Shown here one piece after another: positions 17,063-26,598 of a DNA stretch of 64,000 nucleotides. Positions within the stretch are counted from its first letter, which is position 1, and each line of letters begins with the position of its first letter. This stretch comes from Sneathiella marina (GTDB lineage: Bacteria; Pseudomonadota; Alphaproteobacteria; Sneathiellales; Sneathiellaceae): the NCBI RefSeq assembly GCF_023746535.1, contig NZ_CP098747.1, forward strand, positions 1,432,364-1,496,363, written 5' to 3'. A model generated the notes under the pieces. The model had not been told where the DNA came from, ran no database searches, and was given only the letters and a program-made list of their open reading frames with translations. A program made the position numbers and the translations under genes.

Positions 17063-18640
17063 ATGGTCAAAGTATTAATCTCTGACAAGATGAGCCCGCG
17101 CGCTGCCGAAATTTTCCGGGATCGTGGTGTGGAAGTTGACGAAAAACCGGGGATGTCTCCGGAAGAACTAAAAGCCTGCATTGGTGAGTATGACGGACTT
17201 GCTGTTCGATCCGCGACAAAGGCAACTGCCGATATTATCGCCGCGGCTACCAACTTGAAGGTCATCGGCCGTGCGGGAATTGGTGTCGATAATGTGGATA
17301 TTCCCGCGGCGACGGCGGCCGGTATCTGTGTCATGAACACGCCCTACGGCAATGCCATTACCACCGCAGAGCATGCGATTGCCATGATGTTTTCCCTGTC
17401 ACGGCACATTCCCGCGGCTAACCAGTCAACACAGGATGGAAAATGGGAAAAATCCAAATTTATGGGTGTTGAGCTATATGGAAAAGTACTGGGTGTTGTC
17501 GGGTGTGGCAATATAGGGTCGATTGTTGCCGACCGGGCCATTGGCTTGAAAATGAAGGTTGTTGCCTATGACCCGTTCCTGTCGCCTGAACGTGCGGTGG
17601 AACTGGGCGTCGAAAAACTTGAACTGGATGATCTTTTCGCCCGGGCCGATTACATTTCCCTGCACACACCGATCACGGAGAGCACACGGAATATCATTAA
17701 CGCGCAGAATATCGCAAAGATGAAAGAGGGTGTTCGGATTATCAATTGCGCACGCGGCGGGCTCGTTGTTGAAGAAGACCTGAAGGCGGCGCTTGAAAGC
17801 GGTCATGTGGCCGGTGCTGCTGTTGATGTTTACGTAAAGGAACCTGCAACAGAGAACCTTCTTTTTGGCATGGATAATGTAGTGACAACACCGCATCTGG
17901 GGGCGTCAACGGATGAAGCACAGGTCAATGTTGCCATTCAGGTGGCGGAGCAAATGTCTGATTACCTATTGCTGGGGTCGGTCACCAATGCGTTGAACAT
18001 GCCATCTGTTTCAGCAGAAGAAGCCCCAAAACTGAAACCATATATGGAACTGGCGACGCAGCTGGGCAGCTTTGCCGGACAGGTGACAGAGACGGGCATC
18101 AAAAGCGTGCGTATTGATTATGAAGGGCAGGCGGCCAGCTTGAATATCAAGCCCCTTACATCGATTATTCTCCAAGGGCTCCTAGGTCCGCTGCTTGAAA
18201 GCGTGAATATGGTCAACGCGCCCCTTGTTGCGAAAGAGCGAGGTATTGATGTGACCGAAAGCATCAACGATCGTGAGGACGACTATCAGACTCTTGTCCG
18301 CCTTTGTATTACAACGGAGAACCAGACGCGCGATATTGCCGGAACATTGTTTGGCGATGATCGTCCACGCGTTGTCAGCATCAAGGGGATAAATATGGAA
18401 GCTGAGCTTGGCCCCCATATGCTGTATATTACCAATCAGGACAAGCCTGGCTTCATTGGTGCTATGGGATCTATCCTTGGCGATGCCGAAGTGAATATTG
18501 CGACGTTCCACTTAGGTCGCGATCAAAAGAAAGGTGAAGCAATCGCCTTGATCGAGATAGATTCGGAATTGTCAAAAAATACCATGGATATGGTTTGTAA
18601 ATTACCACAAGTGACACAGGTTAAGGCGTTAAATTTTTAA
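17063..18640 (+). CDS. serA: SerA, D-3-phosphoglycerate dehydrogenase
   Basis: The ATG at 17063, 10 bases after TTGAGGA, gives 525 residues beginning MVKVLISD; the open frame extends five codons further upstream. The order is a D-2-hydroxyacid dehydrogenase core with the NAD-binding GVVGCGNIGS, catalytic Arg in INCARGGLVVEE and His in TTPHLGAST, then the intervening (allosteric substrate binding) domain and a C-terminal ACT domain from about 450 (NQDKPGFIGAMGSIL). It oxidises 3-phosphoglycerate to phosphohydroxypyruvate, the first step of serine synthesis. The long form with ACT domain is usually serine-inhibited. Confidence 0.97.
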   Translation: MVKVLISDKMSPRAAEIFRDRGVEVDEKPGMSPEELKACIGEYDGLAVRSATKATADIIAAATNLKVIGRAGIGVDNVDIPAATAAGICVMNTPYGNAITTAEHAIAMMFSLSRHIPAANQSTQDGKWEKSKFMGVELYGKVLGVVGCGNIGSIVADRAIGLKMKVVAYDPFLSPERAVELGVEKLELDDLFARADYISLHTPITESTRNIINAQNIAKMKEGVRIINCARGGLVVEEDLKAALESGHVAGAAVDVYVKEPATENLLFGMDNVVTTPHLGASTDEAQVNVAIQVAEQMSDYLLLGSVTNALNMPSVSAEEAPKLKPYMELATQLGSFAGQVTETGIKSVRIDYEGQAASLNIKPLTSIILQGLLGPLLESVNMVNAPLVAKERGIDVTESINDREDDYQTLVRLCITTENQTRDIAGTLFGDDRPRVVSIKGINMEAELGPHMLYITNQDKPGFIGAMGSILGDAEVNIATFHLGRDQKKGEAIALIEIDSELSKNTMDMVCKLPQVTQVKALNF

Positions 18641-18678
18641 CCTTTTGACCGAAAAATATAAGCTTTTGCTCAAATCAG

Positions 18679-18709
18679 AAAAGCGGCACTTAAAAAGTGT
18701 CGCTTTTTT
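18679..18709 (+). terminator. Rho-independent terminator after serA
   Basis: AAAAGCGGCACTT (18679-18691) pairs with AAGTGTCGCTTTT (one G-T wobble) and is followed by a run of T ending at 18709. It lies 38 bases after the serA stop and separates serCA from hisZ. Confidence 0.85.
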
Positions 18710-18758
18710 GTTGTTCCGGTTGGCGCAGGCAACGAAATATGCTTTATAGGCCCACGTA

Positions 18759-19898
18759 ATGAATGATTATTCTGAAAAAGGTCTGCTACCGGCCGGACTG
18801 GCCGATATGCTGCCTCCCGCCGCTAGACAGGAATCGGCAATCAGCGAAACCCTCATGCGGGTTTTTGGGGCTAACGGCTATCTGCAAGTAACGCCTCCCT
18901 TGATCGAGTTTGAAGAACATCTGCTGGAAGGGTCAGGTGCCGCGCTGGCGTCCAAGATGTTCCGCGTGATGGATCCGGTGTCACATCGGATGATGGGAAT
19001 TCGGACCGATATCACCTTGCAGGTTGCGCGGATTGCGACGACGCGGATGAAGCAGGACCCGCGACCTCTGCGGTTGTCATATACGGGGCAGGTTCTTCGG
19101 GTTCACGGAAGCCAGCTTCGCCCAGAGCGGCAATTCGCCCAGGCCGGCGTGGAGTTGATCGGGAGTACCGAAACGACGGCGGATGCGGAATTGATCCTCT
19201 TGGTAAGAGAGGCGCTGATCGCCCTTGAGATTGAAGAGTTCACACTTGATCTAACACTTCCAAATCTTGTTCCAACTATTTGTAAGGAATTAGGTATTGA
19301 TCCAGATACTGCCAAAAGTGCAAGAGAGGCTTTGGATCATAAGGACGCGGCGGAACTGACAAAATACGATCCCGAGCTTTCATCCATTCTGACAGCGTTA
19401 CTAAAAGCAGCGGGGCCGGCATCGCAAGCACTGGATGCACTTGCGGAAATTGACCTTCCGCATCAAGCCGGGCAGCAGATTGAAGAATTAAGACAGCTGG
19501 TCATACATCTTGCGGATGCTGCGCCGGGTTTGGAATTGACCATTGATCCGGGTGAGTATCGTGGGTTTGAGTACCAGACGGGGTTGAGTTTTACAGTTTT
19601 TGCCCGAAATGTCCGTGGAGAGTTGGGCCGTGGTGGTCGCTATTTATTGATGGATGGGGAACCGGCGTCTGGTTTTACCTTGTTTTTGGACAGTCTGATG
19701 CGCGCTGTGCCGCGGCATGTAACAAGTGATCGACTTTATGTCCCGTTCGGAACAAAATTAGATCAGTGTCAGGGGCTACGCAAAGAAGGCTGGAAAACGA
19801 TTGTCGGCCTCTCGCCGGAATCGAACGTTAATGATGAGGCGCAGCGCCTACATTGTAGTCATGTATATCATGCCGATGGCATTCAGAAAATTTCCTAA
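18759..19898 (+). CDS. hisZ: HisZ, ATP phosphoribosyltransferase regulatory subunit
   Basis: A 379-residue paralogue of histidyl-tRNA synthetase without an anticodon-binding domain. Motif-2-like features are visible (MFRVMDPVSHRMMGIRTD, LRLSYTGQVLR, RQFAQAGVELIG) and the C-terminal class II core has FEYQTGLSFTVFA and GRGGRY. HisZ has no synthetase activity; it forms the hetero-octameric short-form ATP phosphoribosyltransferase with HisG and gives it histidine feedback control. No hisG or other his gene is in the window; hisZ next to purA is seen in related bacteria. The gap to purA is 27 bases. Confidence 0.93.
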   Translation: MNDYSEKGLLPAGLADMLPPAARQESAISETLMRVFGANGYLQVTPPLIEFEEHLLEGSGAALASKMFRVMDPVSHRMMGIRTDITLQVARIATTRMKQDPRPLRLSYTGQVLRVHGSQLRPERQFAQAGVELIGSTETTADAELILLVREALIALEIEEFTLDLTLPNLVPTICKELGIDPDTAKSAREALDHKDAAELTKYDPELSSILTALLKAAGPASQALDALAEIDLPHQAGQQIEELRQLVIHLADAAPGLELTIDPGEYRGFEYQTGLSFTVFARNVRGELGRGGRYLLMDGEPASGFTLFLDSLMRAVPRHVTSDRLYVPFGTKLDQCQGLRKEGWKTIVGLSPESNVNDEAQRLHCSHVYHADGIQKIS

Positions 19899-19925
19899 TA
19901 GTCGACCTTTTGAGGACAGAAGATA

Positions 19926-21218
19926 ATGGCGAACGTAGCAGTAGTGGGCTCTCAGTGGGGCGACGAGGGTAAAGGCAAGATCGTTGACTGGCTATCAGAG
20001 CGAGCGGATGTGGTTGTTCGCTTTCAAGGCGGGCACAACGCCGGCCATACGCTGGTTGTCGATGGTAAGGTGTATAAGCTTAGCTTACTCCCCTCGGGCA
20101 TTGTACGGGGCGGCAAGATTTCCGTTATTGGAAATGGCGTTGTTGTCGATCCCTGGGCGCTGGCCAAGGAAATCGAGACGGTCCGTGCACAAGGTGTTGT
20201 TATTGACCGTCATACCTTAAAGATAGCAGAGAATGCGACTTTGATACTGCCCCTGCATGGTGAATTGGATGCCCTGCGGGAGGATGCCTCGTCTGCCGTG
20301 AAAATTGGAACAACCCGTCGCGGTATTGGTCCCGCATATGAGGATAAAACCGCGCGGCGGGCTATTCGTGTTTGTGATCTGACAGACGAAGATTTACTGG
20401 CGCGTAAAATCGATGTTCTTCTGAGCCACCATAATGCCTTGCGCAAAGGACTGGGTGCCCCGTTAGTGGATGGCAAGGAATTGCTTGCACAACTTATGGA
20501 GATTGCGCCGCAAGTGCTGGAATATTCCGATATTGTCTGGCGTCGGTTAGATGAAGCCAAAAAACTGCGTAAACGCGTTTTGTTTGAAGGGGCGCAGGGC
20601 AGCATGCTGGATAACGATCACGGGACTTACCCGTATGTTACATCTTCCAACACCTTGGCCGGTCAAGCTGCGGTTGGAAGTGGTGTCGGGCCGGGATCAG
20701 TCGGGTATGTTCTGGGAATAACCAAGGCCTATACGACACGTGTGGGTGAGGGACCCTTTCCAACGGAACTCATGGACGAGGTTGGTGTTGGTCTGGGTGA
20801 ACGCGGGCGTGAGTTTGGTGTTGTAACCGGACGCAAACGCCGATGTGGGTGGTTTGACGCAACTATGGTACGCCAGGCGGTCAAAACGGGTGGGATCAGT
20901 GGCATCGCCTTGACCAAACTTGACGTTCTTGACGGCATGGAAGAATTGAAAGTATGCGTCGGGTATGATCTTAGGGGGCAGAAACTAGATTATTTTCCGT
21001 CTAACATGGCCGATCAAGCCGCTGTGGTGCCAATTTACGAAACACTTGATGGCTGGAGTGCCAGTACATATGGGGCGCGTAGTTGGGCTGACTTGCCGGC
21101 GGAAGCCGTAAAATATATCCGTCATATTGAAGAGCTGATCGAGGCGCCGATTTCCCTTGTGTCGACCAGTCCGGAACGGGAAGATACAATTCTCGTTCGC
21201 GACCCATTTGACGATTAA
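19926..21218 (+). CDS. purA: PurA, adenylosuccinate synthetase
   Basis: A 430-residue enzyme, the usual length. It opens with the GTP/IMP loop [16 protein letters not shown], contains GGHNAGHT, and carries [12 protein letters not shown] and [10 protein letters not shown] (guanine-recognition TKLD). It joins IMP and aspartate using GTP in AMP synthesis. A GAGGACAGAAG site precedes the ATG. hisZ and purA are probably one transcript; both pathways draw on ATP/AICAR metabolism, which may explain the pairing. Confidence 0.98.
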   Translation: MANVAVVGSQWGDEGKGKIVDWLSERADVVVRFQGGHNAGHTLVVDGKVYKLSLLPSGIVRGGKISVIGNGVVVDPWALAKEIETVRAQGVVIDRHTLKIAENATLILPLHGELDALREDASSAVKIGTTRRGIGPAYEDKTARRAIRVCDLTDEDLLARKIDVLLSHHNALRKGLGAPLVDGKELLAQLMEIAPQVLEYSDIVWRRLDEAKKLRKRVLFEGAQGSMLDNDHGTYPYVTSSNTLAGQAAVGSGVGPGSVGYVLGITKAYTTRVGEGPFPTELMDEVGVGLGERGREFGVVTGRKRRCGWFDATMVRQAVKTGGISGIALTKLDVLDGMEELKVCVGYDLRGQKLDYFPSNMADQAAVVPIYETLDGWSASTYGARSWADLPAEAVKYIRHIEELIEAPISLVSTSPEREDTILVRDPFDD

Positions 21219-21277
21219 ATCAGGCAATGTCGTAAATTTCGTCTGGCTGAATTGTAGTGCCATGCTAGTATTCAACA

Positions 21278-22450
21278 ATGATAATGCCATCAAAGGATCT
21301 CATTCTAGTTGCGGTAGGCGGTCTGATTGCATTGGCTGTCGGTCTCGCTCTCGCCCGGTTCGTTTACACGCCAATTCTGCCTTACATGGAGTCCGGGTTA
21401 GGGATTACAAAAACGCAAGCCGGTCTTATTGCCTCAGCTAATTTTTTAGGGTATTTGCTCGGCGCTGTGTTGGCCGCAAAGGAGAATCTGCCAGGAAGTG
21501 TGCGCGGCTGGTTACTTGTTTCCCTGTTTGTTTGTGCCGTTACAACAATGGCGATGGGATGGACAACATCCTTTAATCTGTTGATTTTTCTACGTGTAGT
21601 TGGCGGATGTGCAACCGCTTTTGTCATGATTTTCGGCTCGGCACTTGTTTTGACGCGGCTGGCGGCAGGAGGGCGCTCAGATCTTTCAGCGGTCCATTTT
21701 GCTGGTGTTGGAACCGGTATTGCGGTTTCCGCAATTTTGATTTCCGTCTTGGCGAAAGCCGGGATTGGATGGCAGGGTATGTGGATCTGGAGTGGCGGCA
21801 TCTCCCTGGTTTTGATTCTCCCGGTAATGTATCTTGTTCCGCCGCTGGGTCGGCAAAGGCCACTCGTGGAGCCTGTTGGAAAACCGGTATTCAGTAAATC
21901 GCTTAAAGCCCTAGTCATCGCTTATTTTTTGCTCGGGTTTGGGTATATTATTACAGCCACCTTTATTTCGGTACTCGTCCGGCAAATCCCCGAATTACAA
22001 TGGATGCAGTCGATTGTCTGGCTCGTTGTCGGCATCGCCGCAATTCCATCTGTTGCCTGGTGGACGTGGCTTGGGTCGAAAATTGGAAATGGGCGAAGCT
22101 ACGGGATTGCTTGTCTTTTTTTAGCTCTTGGCGTTGCTATAAGTGTCCTTGGACAGGGGCAACTGGCATTTTTGGTGGCATCGGCATTGCTGGGAGCAAC
22201 TTTTATGGGATTGACGGCGTTGGGCCTTGTCAGTGCAAGGGAGCTGATGCCGAACCATGTGCGGAAAATCATGGCGATCATGACCATAGCTTTTGGACTG
22301 GGCCAGATGATCGGACCAACATTTGCGGGGTTCGCATATGAAATTTACGGAAGCTTCCTGGTGCCGTCATTCGTTGCCGTTGCTGGTTTGATTGTTGCTT
22401 CTTTTCTGGTTGTTCTTGTTAAAGAAAGGGATGTATCGCCAGAAGAATAG
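21278..22450 (+). CDS. YbfB/YjiJ-type MFS transporter
   Basis: A 390-residue, very hydrophobic protein with about 12 predicted membrane helices. The start GLALARFVYTPILPYM with ITKTQAGLIASANFLGYL is the signature of the YbfB/YjiJ branch of the major facilitator superfamily. Substrate is unknown; the branch includes putative exporters of sugars or drugs. It begins with ATGATAATG, so translation may start at 21278 or 21284. It stands alone, 59 bases after purA. Confidence 0.88.
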   Translation: MIMPSKDLILVAVGGLIALAVGLALARFVYTPILPYMESGLGITKTQAGLIASANFLGYLLGAVLAAKENLPGSVRGWLLVSLFVCAVTTMAMGWTTSFNLLIFLRVVGGCATAFVMIFGSALVLTRLAAGGRSDLSAVHFAGVGTGIAVSAILISVLAKAGIGWQGMWIWSGGISLVLILPVMYLVPPLGRQRPLVEPVGKPVFSKSLKALVIAYFLLGFGYIITATFISVLVRQIPELQWMQSIVWLVVGIAAIPSVAWWTWLGSKIGNGRSYGIACLFLALGVAISVLGQGQLAFLVASALLGATFMGLTALGLVSARELMPNHVRKIMAIMTIAFGLGQMIGPTFAGFAYEIYGSFLVPSFVAVAGLIVASFLVVLVKERDVSPEE

Positions 22451-22532
22451 TGAGCGGTTAAATTAACGCCATTTTAAGGTAAATTTGCCATTCTGTTGTT
22501 CGAATTAAAACTTTGAACATAATTATTTTAAC

Positions 22533-24581
22533 ATGTCGCTAGCCGAAGAAATTACGGAACCGCAGGGCAACGCTCCGATTGAGGTAGGCCCGCAATTGGA
22601 TGGGCGTTACCAGATCGACTTGTCCGCGCGCCTTGATTTTTTGGATAAAGGGCAAAATCAAGCATACAAAGCGATCGATGTAAAAAATCCGACCGTCGAG
22701 TTATTTGCGATGATTTCTAATCCGTTCGTTCCCTATCGACTGGATTACGCCGAGGCGATGAAGGTAAGCCATATTCCGGGTATAACTGAGTTTCTGGCCC
22801 ATGGGCCGGTTCGCTTCGGAGATATGGATATTCGGTATGTATTTGTATTTAAGATGCCGGTCGGTGGATTGGTTTTTAATCGATCCGACGGCCCGATGGA
22901 TGAGCGGGTTATCTTGAACAAGATCGTTCCTCAATTGATTGAAGCTCTGAAGGCGCTTGAGAAACTGAATATTCCACATCGGGGAATAAGAGCAGATAAC
23001 CTTTTCTACGAGGATATTGCGCAAAGTAATGTTGTTCTCGGTGAAAGTATCACAACGCCTGCGGGATCTGACCAAATAGCAGTTTACGAACCAATTGAAA
23101 GTGCAAATGCACATGCTTTTGGGCGAGGGGCCGGAAATATTTCCAGCGATATCTATGCCATGGGTGTCTTGATTGTCCATTTGCTATCAGGCCGATTACC
23201 TCAGGACAATGTCTCCCTTGAACAGATATTCGTATCGAAACTTGAAATGGGGAGCTACGCTCTATTAACGTCAGATTTAAGCTTGTCTTCGCGGATGCAA
23301 TTGTTGCTGAAAGGATTACTGCATGATGATCCAGCTCGACGCTGGGACATGGAGCAGTTTAGCAAGTGGCGCGAAATTATGCATGACCGGGCAAAGGTTG
23401 GCGCAGGGGATCGGCAAGTGCCGGGAGCTATATTCGTTGCCGGGCATGAGTATGACTCGCCAAAACTTCTTGCGAACGCATTGGCAGGAGTGCCGAAAGA
23501 AGCTTGCGAACTCCTTAAAAGCGGCAAGTTGGAGAATTGGGTTAAAAATTCTCTGCGTGATAATGATACTGCCGAAAGATTAGCGGAAATTCAGTTCAGC
23601 TCTCGCAACAATTCCAGGGGGCAATCAAAAACAGAGTTGACCGCAACTGCTCAAATAGCAACTTTGCTGTCCCCAACGTGCGCCATCAGGTACCGGGATC
23701 TCGCATTTTCAAAGGACGGCTTACCAAGCCTTCTGGCCTTTGCCTTTCAAAGTGACGATGCGACGATGAAAGCGTCAATCGGTGAATTGCTCGAAAGCGG
23801 CGTTCTGGTGGAGCTATTGGCCGAAGGTATCGGGGAACAGGGGCCGCGCCGAACGGGCGCGCTATTGCTCTCTAAAATGGCTGATTGCATGGAGTATATG
23901 AAAAGCAAAGACCGCTTCGGCTTTGGGTTGGAGAGATGCTTTTACGAACTTAATCCAACAGCGGCCTGTTTGAGCCCCAGCTTGCTGGGCAGCCATGTTA
24001 CGACCATGTCGCAATTTATGAAAGTTGTAGAGAAGAAACTCACCACACCGGGAAACCAGGTTAATCCCTTTGATCGGCATTGCGCGGCATTTATTGCAGC
24101 AAAAGCTTCTGGACAAGGAAAATCCTTTCGGCAGATTGCCCTTGGTAAGCCCGGAAGTATTGAGCATTCTGCAGGCCTGCTCAATATGTTTGGAAGGCTT
24201 CAAAATGTTTATCATCCGGGACCCCTGCCTGGATTTTGCATATGGGCAGATTCACAATTAAAACCGCTGATCGCAAATCTTAAGTCCGAGCTTCGCCGGG
24301 AATTTGTCATGAAACGGTTTGAGGTTGGCCGAAAAAGCGGGAACATTGGTACAATATTACTTGCGACAGATATTCAGCGGCATACCAGAAAAGATGAAAA
24401 AGAATTCCACCAAGCAAGGTCGAATTTTGCCGGTGCTGAGCAGTTGGCGGTGCGACTGGAGTCTGCGATAGAAGAGCGAAAAGCAGCGGCGACGCAATAT
24501 GGCAATTGGATTGCATCCGTCCTCTCTATCACGGCCCTTCTTACCAGTATGGGCTTATCCGCCCTTCATTTTATGGGATAG
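22533..24581 (+). CDS. Tail-anchored pseudokinase-like protein
   Basis: A 682-residue protein. Residues about 24-290 read as a Ser/Thr-kinase-like fold: YKAIDV resembles beta2-3, IPHRGIRADNLFY (148-159) matches the catalytic loop, and SSDIYAMGVLIVHLLSGRLP (204-223) matches helix F with its conserved Asp206. Key residues are absent: no glycine loop, Met60 where the beta3 Lys should be, Gly151 in place of the HRD Asp, and no DFG Asp (VVLGES at 167-172). A long helical region follows, and about 662-681 is a membrane helix at the very C-terminus, placing the protein on the cytoplasmic face. A small membrane protein starts 3 bases after its stop. Loss of catalysis suggests a scaffold or sensor; function unknown. 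Confidence 0.75.
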   Translation: MSLAEEITEPQGNAPIEVGPQLDGRYQIDLSARLDFLDKGQNQAYKAIDVKNPTVELFAMISNPFVPYRLDYAEAMKVSHIPGITEFLAHGPVRFGDMDIRYVFVFKMPVGGLVFNRSDGPMDERVILNKIVPQLIEALKALEKLNIPHRGIRADNLFYEDIAQSNVVLGESITTPAGSDQIAVYEPIESANAHAFGRGAGNISSDIYAMGVLIVHLLSGRLPQDNVSLEQIFVSKLEMGSYALLTSDLSLSSRMQLLLKGLLHDDPARRWDMEQFSKWREIMHDRAKVGAGDRQVPGAIFVAGHEYDSPKLLANALAGVPKEACELLKSGKLENWVKNSLRDNDTAERLAEIQFSSRNNSRGQSKTELTATAQIATLLSPTCAIRYRDLAFSKDGLPSLLAFAFQSDDATMKASIGELLESGVLVELLAEGIGEQGPRRTGALLLSKMADCMEYMKSKDRFGFGLERCFYELNPTAACLSPSLLGSHVTTMSQFMKVVEKKLTTPGNQVNPFDRHCAAFIAAKASGQGKSFRQIALGKPGSIEHSAGLLNMFGRLQNVYHPGPLPGFCIWADSQLKPLIANLKSELRREFVMKRFEVGRKSGNIGTILLATDIQRHTRKDEKEFHQARSNFAGAEQLAVRLESAIEERKAAATQYGNWIASVLSITALLTSMGLSALHFMG

Positions 24582-24584
24582 GGC

Positions 24585-25067
24585 ATGGCGAAGAAAAAAC
24601 CACAAGATAAAACGCAATCAGGCACACATCGCAAACCGGTATTCTGGATTTCGATTTTTGTTGCGCTCGGCGCTGTCTTCTTCCCCCCCACGATGATGGT
24701 ACTTTTGTCAGGCATGATCCCGAGTATCGTCGCAGCGCTCCTAAATACAAAGCGTGGAAGTGGAAGCCTTCCGGCAATGATCGCGCTAAACCTCGCAGGC
24801 GTAATCCCGGTCCTGGGAATTTTATGGCAACGGGGCGGTAACTTTCATCAGGCATTCCTTTTGCTGGCGGACGTGTATATGTGGCTGGCCATGTTTGGCG
24901 GGGCAGGGATTGCGATGTTCCTGACATGGAGTGTGCCGGTATGTGTGTATGCGATTTATGATGTGCAAGCCAAATCATCCATTCGAAAACTGTTAAAACA
25001 ACGACGCAAGCTGGTTGACGAATGGGGAAATCAGGTTGCAGGTAACGCACCAGCGGAAAACCAGTAA
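24585..25067 (+). CDS. Small integral membrane protein paired with the pseudokinase
   Basis: A 160-residue protein with a Lys-rich N-terminus, three likely membrane helices (about 18-40, 58-78 and 88-118) and a basic C-terminal tail (IRKLLKQRRKLVDEW). I do not recognise a family. Its ATG lies 3 bases after the stop of the 682-residue pseudokinase, so the two are translationally linked. Because the pseudokinase ends in a membrane helix, an interaction in the inner membrane is a natural guess but not shown. Confidence 0.7.
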   Translation: MAKKKPQDKTQSGTHRKPVFWISIFVALGAVFFPPTMMVLLSGMIPSIVAALLNTKRGSGSLPAMIALNLAGVIPVLGILWQRGGNFHQAFLLLADVYMWLAMFGGAGIAMFLTWSVPVCVYAIYDVQAKSSIRKLLKQRRKLVDEWGNQVAGNAPAENQ

Positions 25068-25161
25068 TCGTAAGAACGCGTCACGCGTTGATAAAACTAG
25101 CTATTTTACAGGTCGTGTTTCATACTTGCTGCATCAAAATTTGCTGCGAAAGAAAGAAACA

Positions 25162-25521
25162 ATGACTGATCACGTATACTGGATACTCGAACTTGATGTT
25201 AATGATGGCCAGATGGACAATATGAAATCCCTGATGGCGGAAATGGTCTCAGCGACATTACAGGATGAACCGGGCGCATTGGACTATCAATGGTCGCTTA
25301 CGCCAGATGGAAAAACCTGCCATATTCTGGAAAGATATGCGGATTCGGCGGCCACGTTGGTCCATATGGGAAATTTCGGCAGTAAATTTGCCGGTAGATT
25401 TATGAAGATTTTTACACCAAAAAAATTCACGCTCTACGGGTCTCCTTCTTCTGACGTCTTGGCCGCGCTGGGCCCCATGGGCCCAATAGAAATGGCACCG
25501 ATAGGCGGATTTACGCGATAG
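25162..25521 (+). CDS. Antibiotic biosynthesis monooxygenase (ABM)-like protein
   Basis: I start this at the ATG at 25162, behind GAAAGAAA, giving 119 residues; the longer open frame from 25015 overlaps the previous gene. The pattern WILELDVNDGQMDNMKSL followed by EPGALDYQWSL and an ERYADSAATLVHM segment is the ferredoxin-like dimeric alpha/beta-barrel fold of the ABM family. Such proteins include quinone-forming monooxygenases and many of unknown role. It stands alone between the pseudokinase pair and a bidirectional terminator. Confidence 0.7.
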   Translation: MTDHVYWILELDVNDGQMDNMKSLMAEMVSATLQDEPGALDYQWSLTPDGKTCHILERYADSAATLVHMGNFGSKFAGRFMKIFTPKKFTLYGSPSSDVLAALGPMGPIEMAPIGGFTR

Positions 25522-25540
25522 CCTGTAAAATTCCTTCAAT

Positions 25541-25577
25541 AAAAAAGACGCTGATATGTCATCAGCGTCTTTTTTTA
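25541..25577. terminator. Bidirectional terminator between ABM gene and rpoH
   Basis: AAAAAAGACGCTGAT (25541-25555) and ATCAGCGTCTTTTTT (25561-25575) are perfect 15-bp complements around a 5-base loop, with T-runs in both directions. It serves the convergent ABM-like gene and rpoH. Confidence 0.93.
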
Positions 25578-25605
25578 TTAGTTAGCTCACAGTTATGAAA
25601 GCGGA

Positions 25606-26484
25606 TTAGTTCAGCCGCTCTTCCATTACTTTTGCTTTCATGGCACGTTGCAGCTTTTCAAAAGCTCTTACTTCAATCTGGCGTACACGCTCGCGACTGA
25701 TATTGTAATGCTGGCTCAGATCTTCCAATGTCTGCGGCTCGTCTTTAAGGCGCCGCTCCGTTAGAATATGCTGTTCCCGCTCATTCAGGCATTCCATTGC
25801 CTGTCCGAGCATGACCCGTCGGCTTTGCAATTCCTCATTATCAGCAAAGGTTGTTTCCTGGTTGGGGCTTTCATCCTCAAGCCAATCCATCCATTCGCCT
25901 TCGCTTTCAGCACGCATAGGAGCGTTTAAGCTATGATCAGGTGCCGTAAGACGGCGGTTCATATTGACAACTTCTTCTTCAGAAACGCTGAGCTTCGTAG
26001 AAATTGTTTTCACCTGCTCAGCAGTCATATCACCTTCGTCAATGGCTTCGATCTGCCCCTTGATTTTCCGGAGGTTAAAGAAAAGCTTTTTCTGGGCAGC
26101 CGTCGTTCCCATTTTAACCAAAGACCAGGTGCGCAGAATATATTCCTGAATAGCAGCCCGGATCCACCACATGGCATAAGTTGACAGCCTGAAGCCTTTT
26201 TCCGGCTCAAACCGCTTTACAGCCTGCATCATGCCGACATTACCCTCTGAGATCAACTCAGCGACCGGCAGTCCGTACCCCCGGTAGCCCATGGCAATTT
26301 TTGCGACGAGACGAAGATGGCTGGTCACCATTTGATGAGCAGCGTCGGTATCTTCATGATCCTTCCAAGCTTTTGCCAGCATATATTCTTCGCTGGCTTC
26401 CAACATGGGGAATTTGCGAATTTCTTGTAAATAGCGGGATAATCCGCCTTCTGGAGTTAAGACTGGTAAAGATGTAGAACTCAT
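25606..26484 (-). CDS. rpoH: RpoH, heat-shock sigma factor sigma-32
   Basis: A 292-residue sigma-70-family factor with region 1.2/2 (RFEPEKGFRLSTYAMWWIR carries the -10 recognition helix), the RpoH box QKKLFFNLR at 131-139 that sets sigma-32 apart, and region 4 ending in an HTH (LEDLSQHYNISRERVRQIE). It directs transcription of chaperone and protease genes in the cytoplasm. GAGAGGG is 8 bases upstream of the ATG. In many bacteria its level is set by FtsH degradation; ftsH is also in this window. It is monocistronic, with a perfect terminator downstream. Confidence 0.97.
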   Translation of the reverse strand: MSSTSLPVLTPEGGLSRYLQEIRKFPMLEASEEYMLAKAWKDHEDTDAAHQMVTSHLRLVAKIAMGYRGYGLPVAELISEGNVGMMQAVKRFEPEKGFRLSTYAMWWIRAAIQEYILRTWSLVKMGTTAAQKKLFFNLRKIKGQIEAIDEGDMTAEQVKTISTKLSVSEEEVVNMNRRLTAPDHSLNAPMRAESEGEWMDWLEDESPNQETTFADNEELQSRRVMLGQAMECLNEREQHILTERRLKDEPQTLEDLSQHYNISRERVRQIEVRAFEKLQRAMKAKVMEERLN

Positions 26485-26598
26485 GACTAGGACCCTCTCT
26501 TTAAAATTGGCGCTTAATTTTCCACCGTCTTAGACGCATAAAAAATCTGCCCAAAAAATTACTCTTCCTGTCTATTCCGAGATTGCTTTTTATTTTCA

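Noticed and set aside
25015-25161. N-terminal extension of the ABM-like gene
   Set aside because: It overlaps the preceding membrane gene and has no sensible sequence; the ATG at 25162 with a purine-rich site fits better.
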